Positions 1 through 13,530 of a stretch of 57,886 nt of DNA are shown here, in pieces. Each line of letters opens with the position of its first letter. Position 1 is the first letter of the stretch. A model generated the notes under the pieces. It was not told where the DNA came from and ran no database searches. It worked only from the letters and a program-made list of their open reading frames with translations. Source of the stretch: Dissophora ornata (Eukaryota; Mortierellomycota; Mortierellomycetes; Mortierellales; Mortierellaceae); contig MU616677.1 in assembly GCA_025201705.1 (NCBI GenBank), positions 1 to 57,886 of the forward strand. Reading direction: 5' to 3'. Made by a program: the position numbers and the translations under genes.

Positions 1-23
1 AAAAAAAAAAGACTTTTGCATAC

Positions 24-3000
24 CTTATCGACAATTTTGTCCATCTGAACAGCATGTCCCTTGCTGACAGCGCGCTGATGGTTACAGAGGATAGCGACCT
101 CACGATTGGCGCGATTATAGGTGAGCAATTTTTCAGCCACAGTGCCATTGACGGGCGTCAGCTTTTGCAGCTGGTCCTGGAGAGTGAACGAGGCATTATA
201 TGTACGGAACACCTTAGCTGTCAAACCCTTCATCAAGCTCTGAAGATGCTTGTTCAATTCCGAGGTCTACTCAGTAAGGAGAGCGAATTAATAAGATGAT
301 ACACTTCATATTCATGGAATAGAAGACATGTTACACATGTTACCTTCAAACGATCAAAGAGTTCGTCGCCTTCTTGGGCTGGCTCACGCTTGAAGAGACG
401 AATGTTCTTGAAAACTTGTTCGTCAACTTCCATTGACTTCTGGTAGCGAATCGAATCTTTACCCAAGAAGTCAAGGTGCATGATGTTGGGCTTCTCCAGT
501 GTGACGTGCTCAAACCGAAGTGAACAACAGCCAACCGTGTCAGCTTCGTCCTCTCCCTTCTCGTTACCAGCTCTCAAGGCGAGACGATCGATTAAGTACA
601 TGGCCGTGGCTCGCTGACGAATGAACATCTTCTTGTCCTTGAGATCCGCCATGTATGCCGCACGGATTTTTGCAACCTCGTTCTTGAGTGCCCTGGCGGT
701 CTCAAACTTTTTGAGGTCTGACTGACCCTTGAGGGAACTGCCGGCGGCCAAGAACACGTATTTCGTCGAGTCGTTCACGTTCTCCTTCCAGGTGGCCAGC
801 CATGTCTTGGTGCCGTCGTGAACAATTTTTCCCCACTTGTGACCTTCGGGGGCCTTGGGGATAGGTGCATCCTTGCTCAAATTCAAGGTGACTTGTTCAG
901 GATGAACACGAAGCTTAAGGCATCCCGTCTTGGGGTGCTTTCCTCGTCCTCGGAACAGATCTGGGGGTTCAATGCGGTAATTGCCAACCTTTTCCTTGCG
1001 ACCATCAAGGTAGCAGTAACCATAGTGGTCGTCAAGCGCCTGCCTCTCCTCCTTGGCGGCCTGCTTCTGCTCCTTGGTCATATTCTTCTTCTTTTCCTTC
1101 TCCTTCTGGAAGTGGTCGTACATTGGTGTGAAGTCGCACTTGCTGAAGCTGGTGATCTCGGGTACCTGCAGTAAATAATGCAGATAATGTCAGCTCAATA
1201 CCGATCAAAATACTGCTTTAAGGCTATCCCAGTACCAATAGCGGTAGTCAAAATGATTGTTACCGTCTTGTGTTTCTTGGCGATCTTTGAAAAGTCCTTG
1301 AAGAAGTTTTGTTGGAAAACAGGATTCTCTGCATGCTCAGTATACAAGAGAGCGCCGAAGAATGAAGCCACTTCCTCAACCTCAGGTGCGAGAGAGATGG
1401 GCTTGCCTATGTGCAATCCCGAGTAATGAAAACGTGTTGTCAGTGTTTCAGGTACAGAAGCAGTTCGACATTCGAGGCAGCATTCAGATTCAAAGATGTA
1501 TTACCATCGTATTTCATCTTGACGCCGTGCGGAACATATTCTGGGGCAAAGTAGACACCGTTGTGGACCAAAGTCGTCCATTTGACAGAGTCGTCTTCGT
1601 TTTCCCGCTCCTTTAACCACCACGCGTTCTCATCGTCCTCTTCTTCCTCTTCCTTCTTGATTTTCTTAACCTTGCCTTTGTCGTCGGGCTCGTCCTTGAC
1701 GCGCTTCTTAGAAGCGGACTTTGAGTCAACGGAAGCCTTGATCTTGCGGGATGAGCTGCTAGATGGCTCCGTCTTGACTTTTGCAGTCTTTGAAGGCTTT
1801 GCCGCGGATTTGCTGGGTGCAGACTTTTTGGAGGCAGTTTTCTTGGCCTAGCATTACCAGAGTTATAAACGTATTATATGTCAGCAGACAGCATGGTTAC
1901 ATGGACAAAGTAGCCGCGCAGAGATACCATACCAGTGGCGTATCCGAGTCGCTAGCTGAAGATTCCTCCTTGTACTTGGGCGCGGTCTTGGCTCTTGCAG
2001 TTCCATTGGTACCATTGGTAGCGGCTCCGTTGGTCTTGGCCTTTGGGGCGGGCTTCTTCTTCTTGGCAGCTAGGGGCGTGTCCGAGTCAGAAGAGTCGTC
2101 CTGGGCATTGGAGAGAGACGAGCTCGAGCGATTCGACTTTTTGGAGGCTGCTGGTGATCTGTACGAGTCGTCGTCACTGTAGTCGCTCTCGTCGCTCTCA
2201 TTCTTGTGGGATTTTCTCTTCACAGCAGGCCGTGTTTTCTTGCTCTGGGGAGCTCCAGGATCGCTGCTCTGGATATCTTCGTCGTCGTCTTCGTCCTCAA
2301 TCACCTTTTTCCTAACAGCAGGTCTCTTGCGCTTTCCGAGAGGTGTGTCAGAATCGCTTCCACTGTCATCGATGTTGTCGTCATCTATTTGTTTTTTTTT
2401 TAGAGTCAATTAGAAAATGTTCTCATTGCCATTCATCTTAAAAACTCTGGCAGAAAGGGATAGTCGCAGAGCGGCTTGTTTGGGTTGGTGCAATGTTTGC
2501 GAAAGTCGCTAGCACAATGGCTCTGTTGCTGCTCCAGGCGAGGAGGAGCGTTTGGTGACCACCACTTTTCTTCTTGTCTTTAGTTCTTTGTGAAGGGGAC
2601 GATTGTCGCGTGCGTGGATCGTGGTGCTGGGATGAAGAGAGCCAAACCACGAGGCGCGGGATGTGATGCATGGACCTTGCAGAGTCAACTAGCAAGCTTT
2701 CTGGCCATGGTTGGACTCTGTCTGAGTCCTTCTGCAGATCACACGAGCTGTGAGTTGTGCATTGGAAGGGGGGTCCGAAACAATCGTCTGGCACACAGGC
2801 GGCTAGGCAGCTGAGGCGCAATTGCTGCCATACTCCTCCCTTGTTGCTCAAGCTCCTCTTTTTGATTTCCTTTCCCTGGCTGCTCTCTCTCTCAAGACAA
2901 CACCCATTTGTGTTCCTACGCGCACACACACACCCGAACTCTCAGCTACGCCTATTTACAGGCATGTCTTCAAATGCCCTAACCCAAACCCAGGACTTTA

Positions 3001-3261
3001 ATATATCCAAAATAGAAATAAATTCTCCTACTACAACAACAACAACAACAGCGTACAACAACGAAATGGAAACGCGTGTTGAATTGCGCGTCATTAGCGC
3101 TGCAGATCACACATATATTCCTAGGTCAATTACCCATATTTTGATCAATCTGCTGGATCAAGGACTATTCGGGCCCTATGGTTCACTTACCAGCCGAGGG
3201 ATTGTTGTAGGCCGTTTGCTTCTTCCTCTGAGCTAGAGGCATATCCTCTGAATCAGACATT
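24..3261 (-). CDS. TOP1: DNA topoisomerase I (type IB), 3' end off window
   Basis: Type IB topoisomerase that relaxes DNA supercoils in the nucleus through a 3'-phosphotyrosine intermediate. Exons read as 3261-3191 (start, acidic MSDSED...), 2384-1933, 1847-1505, 1406-1264, 1165-344 and 266-24, with the next donor at 23. The charged Lys/Ser/Asp-rich N-terminal region is followed by the core, which begins with [17 protein letters not shown]. Four of the five catalytic positions known for the family are visible: Arg in LALRAGNEK, Lys in FLGKDSIRY, Arg in KVFRTYNAS and His in ILCNHQRA. The C-terminal domain with the nucleophilic Tyr lies beyond the left edge. Exons 2-6 join in phase. Exon 1 (71 nt) leaves two bases but the 2384 acceptor needs one, so a small exon may be missing inside the 806-nt interval 2385-3190, or the first exon differs. 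That interval holds a short CAA-repeat stretch and no other convincing exon. Confidence 0.95.
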
Positions 3262-3293
3262 TTATCTTCTCTCTAGGGAAGGAGTTTTTTTTG

Positions 3294-3315
3294 GGGGGGG
3301 AGGGAAGGGGGGAGG
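3294..3315 (+). repeat. G-rich tract just upstream of TOP1 start
   Basis: A run of G tracts (seven, three, six and two Gs separated by A or AA) follows a T run, 33 bp upstream of the TOP1 start codon. TOP1 is on the minus strand, so the G-rich strand is the template strand and any leader RNA would be C-rich here. It could form a DNA quadruplex. No function is shown. Confidence 0.6.
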
Positions 3316-3670
3316 ACTTTGTTGCAAAATGTGTAAAATGAGAGAATGTATTGAATGAATGATTGCAAAAAATAAAAATAACAAACAAACAACAAAAAAA
3401 GCTTTACGGGAAAAAAAAAGAATGGGAATGGATGTGAATGCTTGTGTGTTTGGCAGGGGAGAACAGGAGAAGGGGAGGGGCGAACGGGAATGTGAAAATG
3501 AGTTGGGGAGAAGGGAAAGAGAGGCGAGGAGAGATAAGTCCCGTATTTATTTCCAAGTCCACAATTTTGTGGACTTCGACCAAAAACATCTCACTTCGTA
3601 TGGTCAAGCAAGCCACATTGTCACGTGACTTCATTTGTTTGTATTACAATAATTACATGATTCTAAAATG

Positions 3671-6600
3671 CTAAATGCCATGTCGCCGCTCCCACTGTTC
3701 CTTGGCGGCTTGTCTAAGCTTCGCTTCGTTCTCCGCGCCCGTGTCTGCTACCATCCTTCGCAGCCACCCTGCGCCCTGTGCTCCACTTCCCTCACCTGGC
3801 CTCTCCTCGCCTGCAGGCAAGTTCAATAGTACCCATGATTCATCAAACTCCATCACCCTTCCTTGATCGAGCACCAAAATACGGTCGTAGTCGCCAATAA
3901 CCGTGTTCAGACGATGCGCAATCGTAAACACTGTCGCTCCCTGGAACTGTGACTGGATAGCCTTCTGGATCATGCGATCCGACTGCAGGTCCACGTTGGC
4001 TGTAGCTTCGTCCATAACAATGATCTTGGATCTCCTCAGCACGGCGCGCGCCAAGGAAAGTAGCTGGCGCTCTCCGATACTGAAGTTCTTGCCATTGTCA
4101 TCCACGATTGCGTCTAGTCCACCTTCAAGACTCTCGACCATACGCTTCAGCTCAGCTGCCTCAAGAGCGGCCCAAATATCCGCATCCTGGTGTTGAGAGA
4201 TGGGGTCGAGATTGAATCGCAAGGTACCACGGAACAGGAACGGTTCCTGAGGGATGATGGCCATCTTTTCACGCAAGTCATGCATTCCAATCTGACTGAT
4301 ATCAATTCCGTCAATAGTGATACCCCCGCGATGAGGCGGGTTGCCCGTTGTCGTTTCGACGAGGCGGAAAAGCGCGCCGATCAAGCTAGACTTTCCTGCG
4401 CCCGTGCGACCCACAATACCGATGCGCTCGCCAGCCTTGAAATCCAGCGAAATGTTCTTCAACACCGGCCCGTCTCCGCGAGGATAAGTCAGAGACATGT
4501 CCGTAAAAGTCACCTTTGCCTCCTTGGGCCATCCGTTCGGCACGACACTTGAACCGTCAGGGTTGAGATGCCGACGGTCCGCTTCCTCGGGCTTGACCTG
4601 TGCATACTCCATCATGCGCTCGACCGAAACCATCAGGATAGCTGCTTCGACGCTCTGTCTCACAGCCCACTGCAGTTCACCACTTAGCTGCGTCACGTAG
4701 TTCAAAGCCAATCCGACCATGGCAGCCTGCTGGGAATCACGAACAGCAACACAGGCGACAGCAGTGACACCCAAAAAGAGTGCCGAGAGTGCATCCAGAC
4801 GGAAACCGAGCCAGCGAGCGCAAATTAGGTAAGAAAAGAAGGCGCGTCCGTTGGCCTCTTGAGCATCGATGAACCGTGCCATGAATCGCTCTCCGGCACC
4901 GAACGCACGGACAGATGTCAGGCCATCCAGTGTTTCCGAGAGTTGAGAATAAATAGGCGAGCGAGTCTGGCTGTCGATGCGCTTGACCTGGCGACTGGTC
5001 CTGATATATACCGTTCGAAGGAAAATGAATCCGGCAAAGAGGAACGGGATCGAGATGATAATCCATGCGTTCACGATACAGACAACGACCACGGATCCAA
5101 ACAGCATGAAAACAATCTGGAAAGCATCGAAAAATGTGTAGGGTAGCAGTTCATCGCAGTTGGCCATATCCTTCGAAAATCGGTTCAAAACACGGCCATG
5201 TGGGTTGGCATGGAAAAAGTCGATGCTGGTCCGCAATAGAGAGTCAAGCATGGCTTTGAAAATATTGCGCGAGCTCTGCGAGATGCAGTAGAAGAACAGG
5301 TACGATCGGAATAGGGTCATGATCACCGTTGCAAGACAGTATACTCCAAAGATTGTCGGGTAATGGGAGCTCGTCTGCTCTTCTGCTGAAAGAGAGGACC
5401 AATTTGACAGGAAAAAATCTCCTGCAACCATGATCGCTTGTGCGGCTGCCATCGAAAAGACGGCTACACCAATACGGAACGCTGACGAGCCAAGGCGAAA
5501 AAAGTCGTAATAAACTTTCAAGGGAGTGTCTCCCTCCTGTACCTCCTCCACTGTCAGGTTCTTCTCTACCGCATCGCCATCATCCTCCAAACCAACAGCG
5601 CTCTCGACACGCGACTTGGTTCGCTTAAGGACTTCCTCTGAAGTGACAGCTTCTTTGTCGTCAGCTTTGAGTATCTCCTCAGTTTCCTCGTCCTCAGTTG
5701 CCTCAGGCGCCTTCTTTGCAAACTCACGCAAGACATCCACGAATTTCGCGCGCATTTTGATACTCCTGACGGATTCGCTATCGCTGATTATTTTCTCCAC
5801 CTCAACCTCCTCCTGCATGACAACATCAACGCGTCCAGTATGGGTGACCTGTCCTTGCTCGAGCACAATAACGTTTTCGCAGTCCTTGATATACTGCAGC
5901 TGATGTGTGACCAGCACACGCGCCTTGCCCTTCATCAATCCATTAATGCAATTATCGAACAGTGCGCGTCCGACCTTTGGATCGACCGCAGAAAGAGGGT
6001 CGTCTAGAATGTAGATGTCAGACTCTCTGTATGCTGCTCTGGCCAAGGAAACACGAGCACGCTGACCACCACTCAGGGTAACGCCCTTCTCTCCAATGAT
6101 AGTCGCGTCTCCTTGCGGAAAGAGCGACAAGTCGCGCGTCAGCTCACAGGCCTTGATGACCTTGTCGTACCGTTCTTGATTGAGTTGCGAACCAAATAAA
6201 ATGTTACTCTTGATCGTTCCTGCAAAAATCCAAGGCGACTGAGCGGAATAGGACATAGTGACACGGCCCTTCTCTTGATTTGCGAGCACAAACGATCCTG
6301 ATACCAGCGGCATCTCTTGGAGAAGAGCCATGCAGAAACTAGACTTGCCGCATCCAACAGGTCCAACGATCGCCAGCAATTCGTCGCGACGGAGAGTCAT
6401 GGTGACATTGTTTAGGATAGCTTTCTTTGGGCTGTTCATGGTCAAGTTGTCAGTGCTTTCTTGAGCCTTTTCATGCATCTGTGACTCTTGTTCCTTGGCC
6501 GAAAGCTCCAGAATTTCGTTCTTTTCGTTGGAAGCAACCCTCCAAGAAAAAGAGGCGTCACGCATCTCGACCAACAATGACAGGTCTAAAGTCTTTTCAA

Positions 6601-8284
6601 CACGTGCGCCCATTCCAGATCCAGGCTCGTTTGCGGAGTCTTGTGTCTTGGTTTGGAACTCGTTCTCGATTCCTCGCAGCTCAGGCAGCAACATAAAGTC
6701 GGTGATACGGCGGACAGAAACGCGGGTCTCTGCGATGGTCTCGAGAGCCTTTGGGAAGAACGAGGTCATGGTCAGGCGCATAACGTTGAAGAGGGTGAGA
6801 GAGACGAAAACCTTGTCAGGCGTGAGAGTCTTGCCTTGCAGCCAGTAAGTGACAAAGACAAAGAGTGCGATCAAGGGCTGGAAGAAGAAGTAGATGGCCA
6901 TGTTGCTGGCCCTCATCAAGTTGGACTTCCAGATGTATCCAAGCTCGATTGATCGAAGCATGAGTATCTTTTCCTGGAAAGGCACCTCCCAAGCACAGAG
7001 CTTCACAAGTTCGATTCCCTGAAAGACATCTGACAGGGTCCGGATACGCTCATCACGAGCATTGACGGTCTTGTTGCGGATGGTGGCAAAGTGGCGAGAG
7101 AAGAAAGACTGGATCGGCATCAAGATGACAAAGACCAGTAATCCAGACAAACAGGCAACCTCGATCTCCTTCCACAGGAAGTACATGACGAATATCATCT
7201 CCAGCGGTCCAATGATGGCATACAGCATGAATGGCGTGGCGTTTTCGAACGGCTGGACATCTATGGAATTAGAATTTAAAGTGCGAAGGTTAAAACAGAT
7301 GTGGTGGTGGTAGCGGCATTACCACATGCGACGGTATCGATGTGTTCGATTTGTTACCATTAGAGATGAGGTTGACAACGGTTCCGGTCGCGATAGAGCT
7401 TGAGGTCGAGAGGGTGAGGCACTTGCGATACATGAGTGAGATCAAGCTCTGTCGGATCCACATCCCGGTGCGCATTGTAGGGAAGAAGTAATGGTGATGC
7501 ATGGTTCCATGGAAGAGAGTTACGAGGAAGAGACCAATGGCGTAGGCCATTCCTTGGCTGGTGGGTGTGTCCGGGAAGTCGAAGAAGCGGATCACATACC
7601 TGGAGGGAGCAAGAAAAGACGAGTTAATTAGGAGATCAAGCAGGAACAGGAACAGTGAACAGACGGCTACAATGAGGCGCATGTTACATGTAACACGCAC
7701 ACCTACCCCATGAGGATGGCTTCGCTGATCTTGCAAATACTCTCGAGGATACCAGTAAACAATGAGAGACTGAAGTACCACCCAAAGCATCGGAAGAGGA
7801 CCAGGTAAAGATTGGGTCTCTTGGGCTTGGACCCCGTTGCCTTTGCTTTGGCTTGCTTCTTCTCTACTTCCTTTGTCCATTCCTGGAGCAGCCTGTCTGT
7901 AATCCTCTTAACATGGTCGTTTTGTGAGAGCTGGTCCAAGTCTGTCTCGACAATGGTCTGGCTCTATTGTACGTGTGGAAGGGGAGCAGGAAGTGAAGGA
8001 ACGAGTGTTAATACGGACGGGTTGCTACGTAACAAGAATGTATCCTCGACCAACTGGGGATGGACCGGTGCCAAACAGTGTGAAGGTTGCGCTCTTGGGC
8101 ATGCAAGTATACCACGAAATCGAGCAGATCCATCACCCCTTTTTTCATATACATTGCGCATGCAGTAGGGTGAGTGTGCACTTACCCATCCCCTGATGAG
8201 CAGGGGCTGGATCCAATTGAATGAAAAGTAGGATATAGGGCCAGCCCTCTCAATGGCGGCAGGTGGGTGCTTTTGCTCGGCCAT
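3671..8284 (-). CDS. ABCC/MRP-type full ABC transporter (ABCC4-like)
   Basis: ATP-driven exporter of the multidrug-resistance-associated family, likely moving organic anions or conjugates across the plasma or vacuolar membrane. Four exons join in frame: 8284-8186, 7963-7707, 7599-7358 and 7260-3671, giving 1395 residues. The short N-terminus (SYFSFNWIQPLLIRGW near residues 19-33) and absence of a TMD0 match short ABCC proteins such as ABCC4. Order is TMD1, NBD1, linker, TMD2, NBD2. NBD1 has Walker A GPVGCGKSS near 499, signature LSGGQ near 595, and Walker B ILDDP with Asp in place of the catalytic Glu, as is usual in ABCC NBD1. NBD2 has GRTGAGKSS near 1150, an unusual signature FSIGERQ near 1258 and Walker B VMDEA with the Glu present. 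An acidic, probably regulated linker lies between NBD1 and TMD2. The stop lies 409 bp beyond the TOP1 start, tandem on the same strand. Confidence 0.95.
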
Positions 8285-9081
8285 GGATGTCGCAGCGGTG
8301 GCACCGTTGTCGCTGTTGTCGTGGTTGTTGTGGACGAGTGTCAGTCTGAGCCACGGTCTGAATCAGTGGACTGGATCGGGATCTGCTGTGCGAGATGAAT
8401 GTGAGGTAGATGTGAGGTGCAATGCAGACGAGGGAGCTGATCTTGATGAGGGAGGCAGAGAGAGAAGAGAACGACAGCAACAGCAACGGCTGTAGGGGCA
8501 GAGGGAAAGACGGGGAGTTTGATTCCTTGGGGCCGATAAAATTTATACGTTCCACCGGCGGGCGTAGCACCAAAAAAAAACTTAAAGTGTGGGTCCGCCA
8601 ATTCGCCCTCAATCCCCTGCGTGGTCGTCAATCCAGCAGCGCAACCCATTGAGCCATTGAGCCACTGAGTCATTCTTATATACTTAGCCTTCTGCGCAGC
8701 TCACTGGACCGTCCCCATCGTATGTTTGCCCACGTCCCCGCACAAACGAAACGGCGTTCACCGCGTACTTTGGCAAAAGGCAAAAATAAACTCTGCACCC
8801 TCGGCGTGCATGGTCCAACAGGGAGTCAGAAGCACATCTCCCCATTCCGCCCCTTTCTCTATCACGCATTTGCAAAATGGCAAAATGAACGAGAGATGGA
8901 TGCCTTGAACGGAGAGTTGGCTGTCTTGAACCCCCACCGCAAATGCACCCCTGTTTCTCTGCACCCACCATCCGTTACTGCGGTGCGGTAACTCCCAGGG
9001 ATTGGTCAAACTGTGATTGCGATCCACTCCTGCTCGAGCTGAGTTTTAAACCTGGCAAAGCACTTTTCCGAATAAGATTTG

Positions 9082-9104
9082 AAAAAAAAAAAAAAAAAAA
9101 AAAA
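9082..9104 (+). repeat. Poly-A run (23 A)
   Basis: Uninterrupted run of 23 adenines in intergenic DNA. It could be a simple homopolymer or the 3' trace of a retroposed sequence. No flanking target-site duplication was noticed. Confidence 0.9.
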
Positions 9105-12100
9105 GTCCTCCTTCTTTGGTGCGCAACGCTTGCAGGCAAAGACTACTATTCCAAACGGGTCTTGTGCAGCGACGAATGGCACAACCATCAATCGCTATAC
9201 ACTCATTCGCTAGACCACGCATCTCCATTTCTTCATTTTCACACGCCCCCCACGTTTGATCATGGCGAAGCACAAAAGTGACCAGTGCCCAGCGCGCCGT
9301 CAAATCCTTTCAAAAATGGCGCCACCAAAAAAACCCCGTGCTCTGTGTATGCCATTGAGAGCCATCCCTCTAACTCTCGCTCTACAACCGCAGTCGTTGC
9401 CTCAGCAACTCTTTGAAACAATCTCTATCATTGATAGCGCACATTCCATGTATGCTCAAGAGATGAGATAACCAGCCCAGCGCGATCTACAGTACATATA
9501 TGGAACGAGTACGCGCATTAAGGACACACTTCTGCCCATCGACCTAAAGACGACATCACCTTGACGTGGAGCGGCAACAACGGCTTTGCAGTCTTGCACC
9601 GTTACCAATGGTACTGACACTATTTGAGCACGCCGGAAACGCTCCCGGTCAAATTTCAAAGGGAACTTACGAAGGAACACGACGAGTACGACGGCGCCAC
9701 TTCCAGGTTAGTCTTTACTGCACCCTAATCGCCTATGAAGTAGCATGGACCACTATATTAGCTTGCACCATAGGTCCAGGCATATTTCCACATAGTATGC
9801 CCATTCCCGTTGACATTCCCTTGGGATTTATTTTCTGGCAGGCTAGATGAGAATCCTTCAAATTATTCAATATAGTATGCTACCGCACAAAGGAAATCCT
9901 GTTTATGTGACAGATTTATTATTCGCTCTGACTCCAGAGATGAGCTCTTTGGGCGAACTGTCAAAGATCCCCAATCTTGCTGTTTTCAAAGGTGGGTTCT
10001 TAACAGCATAAGACTAAAGGACTAGAAATGCACTTTGATTGTCTGGGTTACAGAGCACCTCGGTACCCTTTATCGTTACAAACGGTGGGCCCTCGCCATG
10101 AACGCCCCTTGAGGTCCTTCTCGTAGGTGTCCTTGGTTCCATATCGAGCATCCGTGAGACGCGATCACTCGACAAATAGAATAATAGTGGTTTTTAGCCA
10201 GGACCATATCAACTTCATAAACAGTCTCTTGGGAAAATAAGAACGGCAAGTAAACATGACAGAAAAAATGGCTATAAGTCTAGCCAGGTGGATGTCCCAG
10301 CCATCCGCAATCAGCTTGAGTCGTTGTTGGCATTGTCTAGATGTTCGGTAATTTCAAGCTCACAATGGTCTTTTGGGGTGCAACTCTGAATAACATGCTG
10401 TTCATCAGAAGGACTGCTAGACTAACCAGAGATCAGGTAGTCAATCCCACCAAGATCATGGTGACTACCCTTGAGCCATCGCGACCTCGACGCATCACAG
10501 ACTAGCTGCTACCACCCCCTTTGCGATGCGGATAAGAATTGGTGTTTTTTAGAAGGGCGAGCTTCGACTTGTCGGTAGTTTTCGTCGTCCAACATCTTCA
10601 GCCGTAGAATAAACGTTCCGTAAAACCCAACCCCCATTGGTGTGCATACATAGCCCCCGGTGCAGGTAAACACCAATTGGATTCCAAACACACAACCCAT
10701 ACATGCAGCTATTTTGTTTTAACGACTACATGAATATGCACTGCACCGCAAGGTTGTGACCCAGGTGGCCGTGATGGTGCAGGGGTACAACGTGCGAAGC
10801 AAGAGTACATCCATGCATGTCATGCCACGCGGCACCTCACTGTCACGGAAGATGAATAAATAGCGTTCATATCTGATCCATTTTCGGCCACATACATGAA
10901 AAGACAGATGCGCCAATGACAGCTCTCCACAAAGAGCCTCTCCCGCCTTCTCTAAGAGCGTGTCCTCACTATGATCCTCGCCTCCTATTCGCTGCACGCC
11001 CCACGCGTTTGAGTGTTTATTCCATCGATTTCCATCTCGTGTGTTGATGTGGTTGCACAAAAAGCAAAGAGAGCAACCTGAGTAACATTGACAACAGCGA
11101 AGGGAAAGATGCTTCTTCCCAGAGAGATCCGGAAAAAAAAATCCATCATCAGTATATTACACCTGGCTTTCGTGTGTATTGTTGGGAAAGCACAAAGGTC
11201 GTCCTGAGTCGTAAGTGTACAATACGAATGGGTAATTACGAGGATGCATGCCAAGTCTCTGTCAGCCGAAGTCCCATATACACAGTGTGACACTTGTGGA
11301 TGAGTGGGATGATGTGGAGATGAGGTATATTATTGACACCACCTGACCGACTGCATCCTTTCTAGTCGAGGACAAAAAAGGTTGGCCGGGGGCCACAAGA
11401 GACAGTTGAAGAGAATAACGACAACAAACATTCCTCATGACACTCCCTCTCCTCAAGTAAAGGGGGTCCAGACATGGCATTCCTATGCCAGCGAACGTTG
11501 CGTGCAAACCTTTCGGCAATTTTCTTCTGTCGTTCTTTCTCTCCTTTCCTTTGCCCTTGTGGAAGAAAGAAATCCCAAAAAAAACGAGTTAGGTCTCCCC
11601 TGAGTTGTGGAGAATCATCAAAGACGTCCATCAAGAACAAAGGGCTTGTGGAGTCGGCTTGATGCGCGAACAACCGCGGAATAAGGAGTGAGAGAAATTG
11701 GGTCATTCCCTGCGCGCGCGGATCGCATTGTTTCGTCACGACCAAAGCACAGAGAGGGGGAAATAGTAGCGGTAGTCTAGCGAGCGTCTATTGCTCGGAA
11801 CGATTGCTCTGTTGATGGTTTGTTTTTTTTCCAGGGTCCCGCGGCAGTCCACCCTAATTTTCCTGCATCAATGCATTGTGATCTAGAAGATGATTTGTTT
11901 ATGTGTATTTATGTTTCTGTGTGTGGGAGAAAGACGGCTACGAAAAGAACTTGGTCAGCTTCTTGTACCTACAGCCTACAGGACAAATACATACTTTACA
12001 CACCTCAAAGTATGGCTGGGTGTCAACATCTAAGGTTTTTCTACCGTGGCCAATAGTTCTATAAAAAAAATAAGAGTTGTCGGACCAGTACACAAGAGAC

Positions 12101-13020
12101 ACAATATGGACCAGCCGTATTCCCAGTCCCTGGCTTCCCGTCTTCCCCTTCACCGCATCTCCAATCCCAGTCCAAGCTAACCCAACACAAATACAAAGGG
12201 ATCCGAGCCAAAAGAGAGGCCAGCTAAACACGTTATTACGACTCGTCAGGAGAGGTAAATTGGTTGTGGGATGGGATGATCCAAATATGCGCGAATGCAA
12301 CAGACACAGATTGATGAACTACGGATGAGCCCTAATTCTTTCTGGCCCATTTCCTTCTCAGTGCTGCCATCGAGAGCTTGAGAGGGTGAGAATTAGATCG
12401 CCGCTTCGGCCGCCCATTGACGCTTTGGTTCTTTTCCTTCATGCAATTTTTTTTTGATTGATTTGATTGACAACCGGGCGTACATGCTTCATGCCTTAAT
12501 CGTCAATCATTCTGAGTTCGGTCCTAGCGTGCTTGTTGGGGTGTATAGATGCAGAGCAGTCAATGGCGTATGCTCACGACAAGGTGGAGAAATGAGACTC
12601 TGGCAAATAATGCCTCCATGTGTTTTTGCGAGAAACTTTTGTATTGCTGAAGGACGTCTCAGAATCGCAATGCCCAGGGTTGTTAATTGTCTGGGGCAAT
12701 AAACCGCTGTCCATTGGGCATTGCAATCGTTGATCGGGCGTGCATGGTGGGAAGGAGAAAGGATAAAGTGCGGAGAGAGTCGAGCACAATACACCATGGA
12801 ATATCCCGAAGGTTCCCAAATAAGACAGGAAAGTCGTTCCAGTCTGCGCGAGAAGACACAGGACCCTTTCATAATTTTCTTTCTCCACAAAACGAAGGGT
12901 AGGAGAATGCATATCCAGCCTTCTATCGTTTGTAATGAATCCATCAACAAAGAATGAAGGGAGAACCATTGAGTCGTGGTTATAGCGACAGACAGAGAAA
13001 AGACAAGCCGAGAACAACAA

Positions 13021-13050
13021 TGAGAGAGAGAGAGAGCGAGAGAGAGAGAT
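13021..13050 (+). repeat. GA microsatellite
   Basis: Imperfect (GA)n run interrupted by one C, in intergenic DNA. Read on the other strand it is a CT run. Confidence 0.85.
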
Positions 13051-13520
13051 GAAAGGTGAGGCATACAGACGTGCATACGTTACTTTCCCTCTGCCAACGC
13101 TCTCCACACCATCCTACATCCGACCATTCATCCATGTCAAGGTCCCCTCCCACAATCACAGCCCACACCATAACTCACACCACCCGCATCGAACATCCCC
13201 ACAATCCCACAATCCAAAATCCCCACATCGCCCCCTTTTTTTGGACACTCCACAAATGTTATTACATACTGTGCATTCTTCCAAGTCTGCTTCGTACCTT
13301 TGGTGAGATCAATGATTAACCTCCCCTGAATCGATGGGCCCTGACTTGGGCGAGAGAAGCTGAGAGAGAGATGGTGAAGTTGAAGTGGAGGTTCGGGAAA
13401 GATGTGTTGCTCATCTTTGTCCCCCTGACCAGAATAGAACGCTTCAGTTTCACAGTTTCGCGTAACACAAAGATGGGGAAGAGGGCCAGCTTATGGAAGC
13501 TGTCTATTGTAAAAAAAACG

Positions 13521-13530
13521 TATAAAAAGG
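13521..13530 (+). promoter_or_regulatory. Strong TATA box with no assigned gene
   Basis: TATAAAAAGG, a near-perfect TATA element, followed by about 250 bp of pyrimidine-rich DNA of the kind that precedes transcripts elsewhere in this window. The nearest confident downstream start is the kinesin ATG at 15376, 1.8 kb away. It may drive a distal kinesin leader or an unrecognised transcript. Confidence 0.4.

Noticed and set aside
2438..3236. Open frames within the TOP1 first intron
   Set aside because: Short, overlapping and repeat-driven (CAA run); none has splice signals with the phase TOP1 needs.
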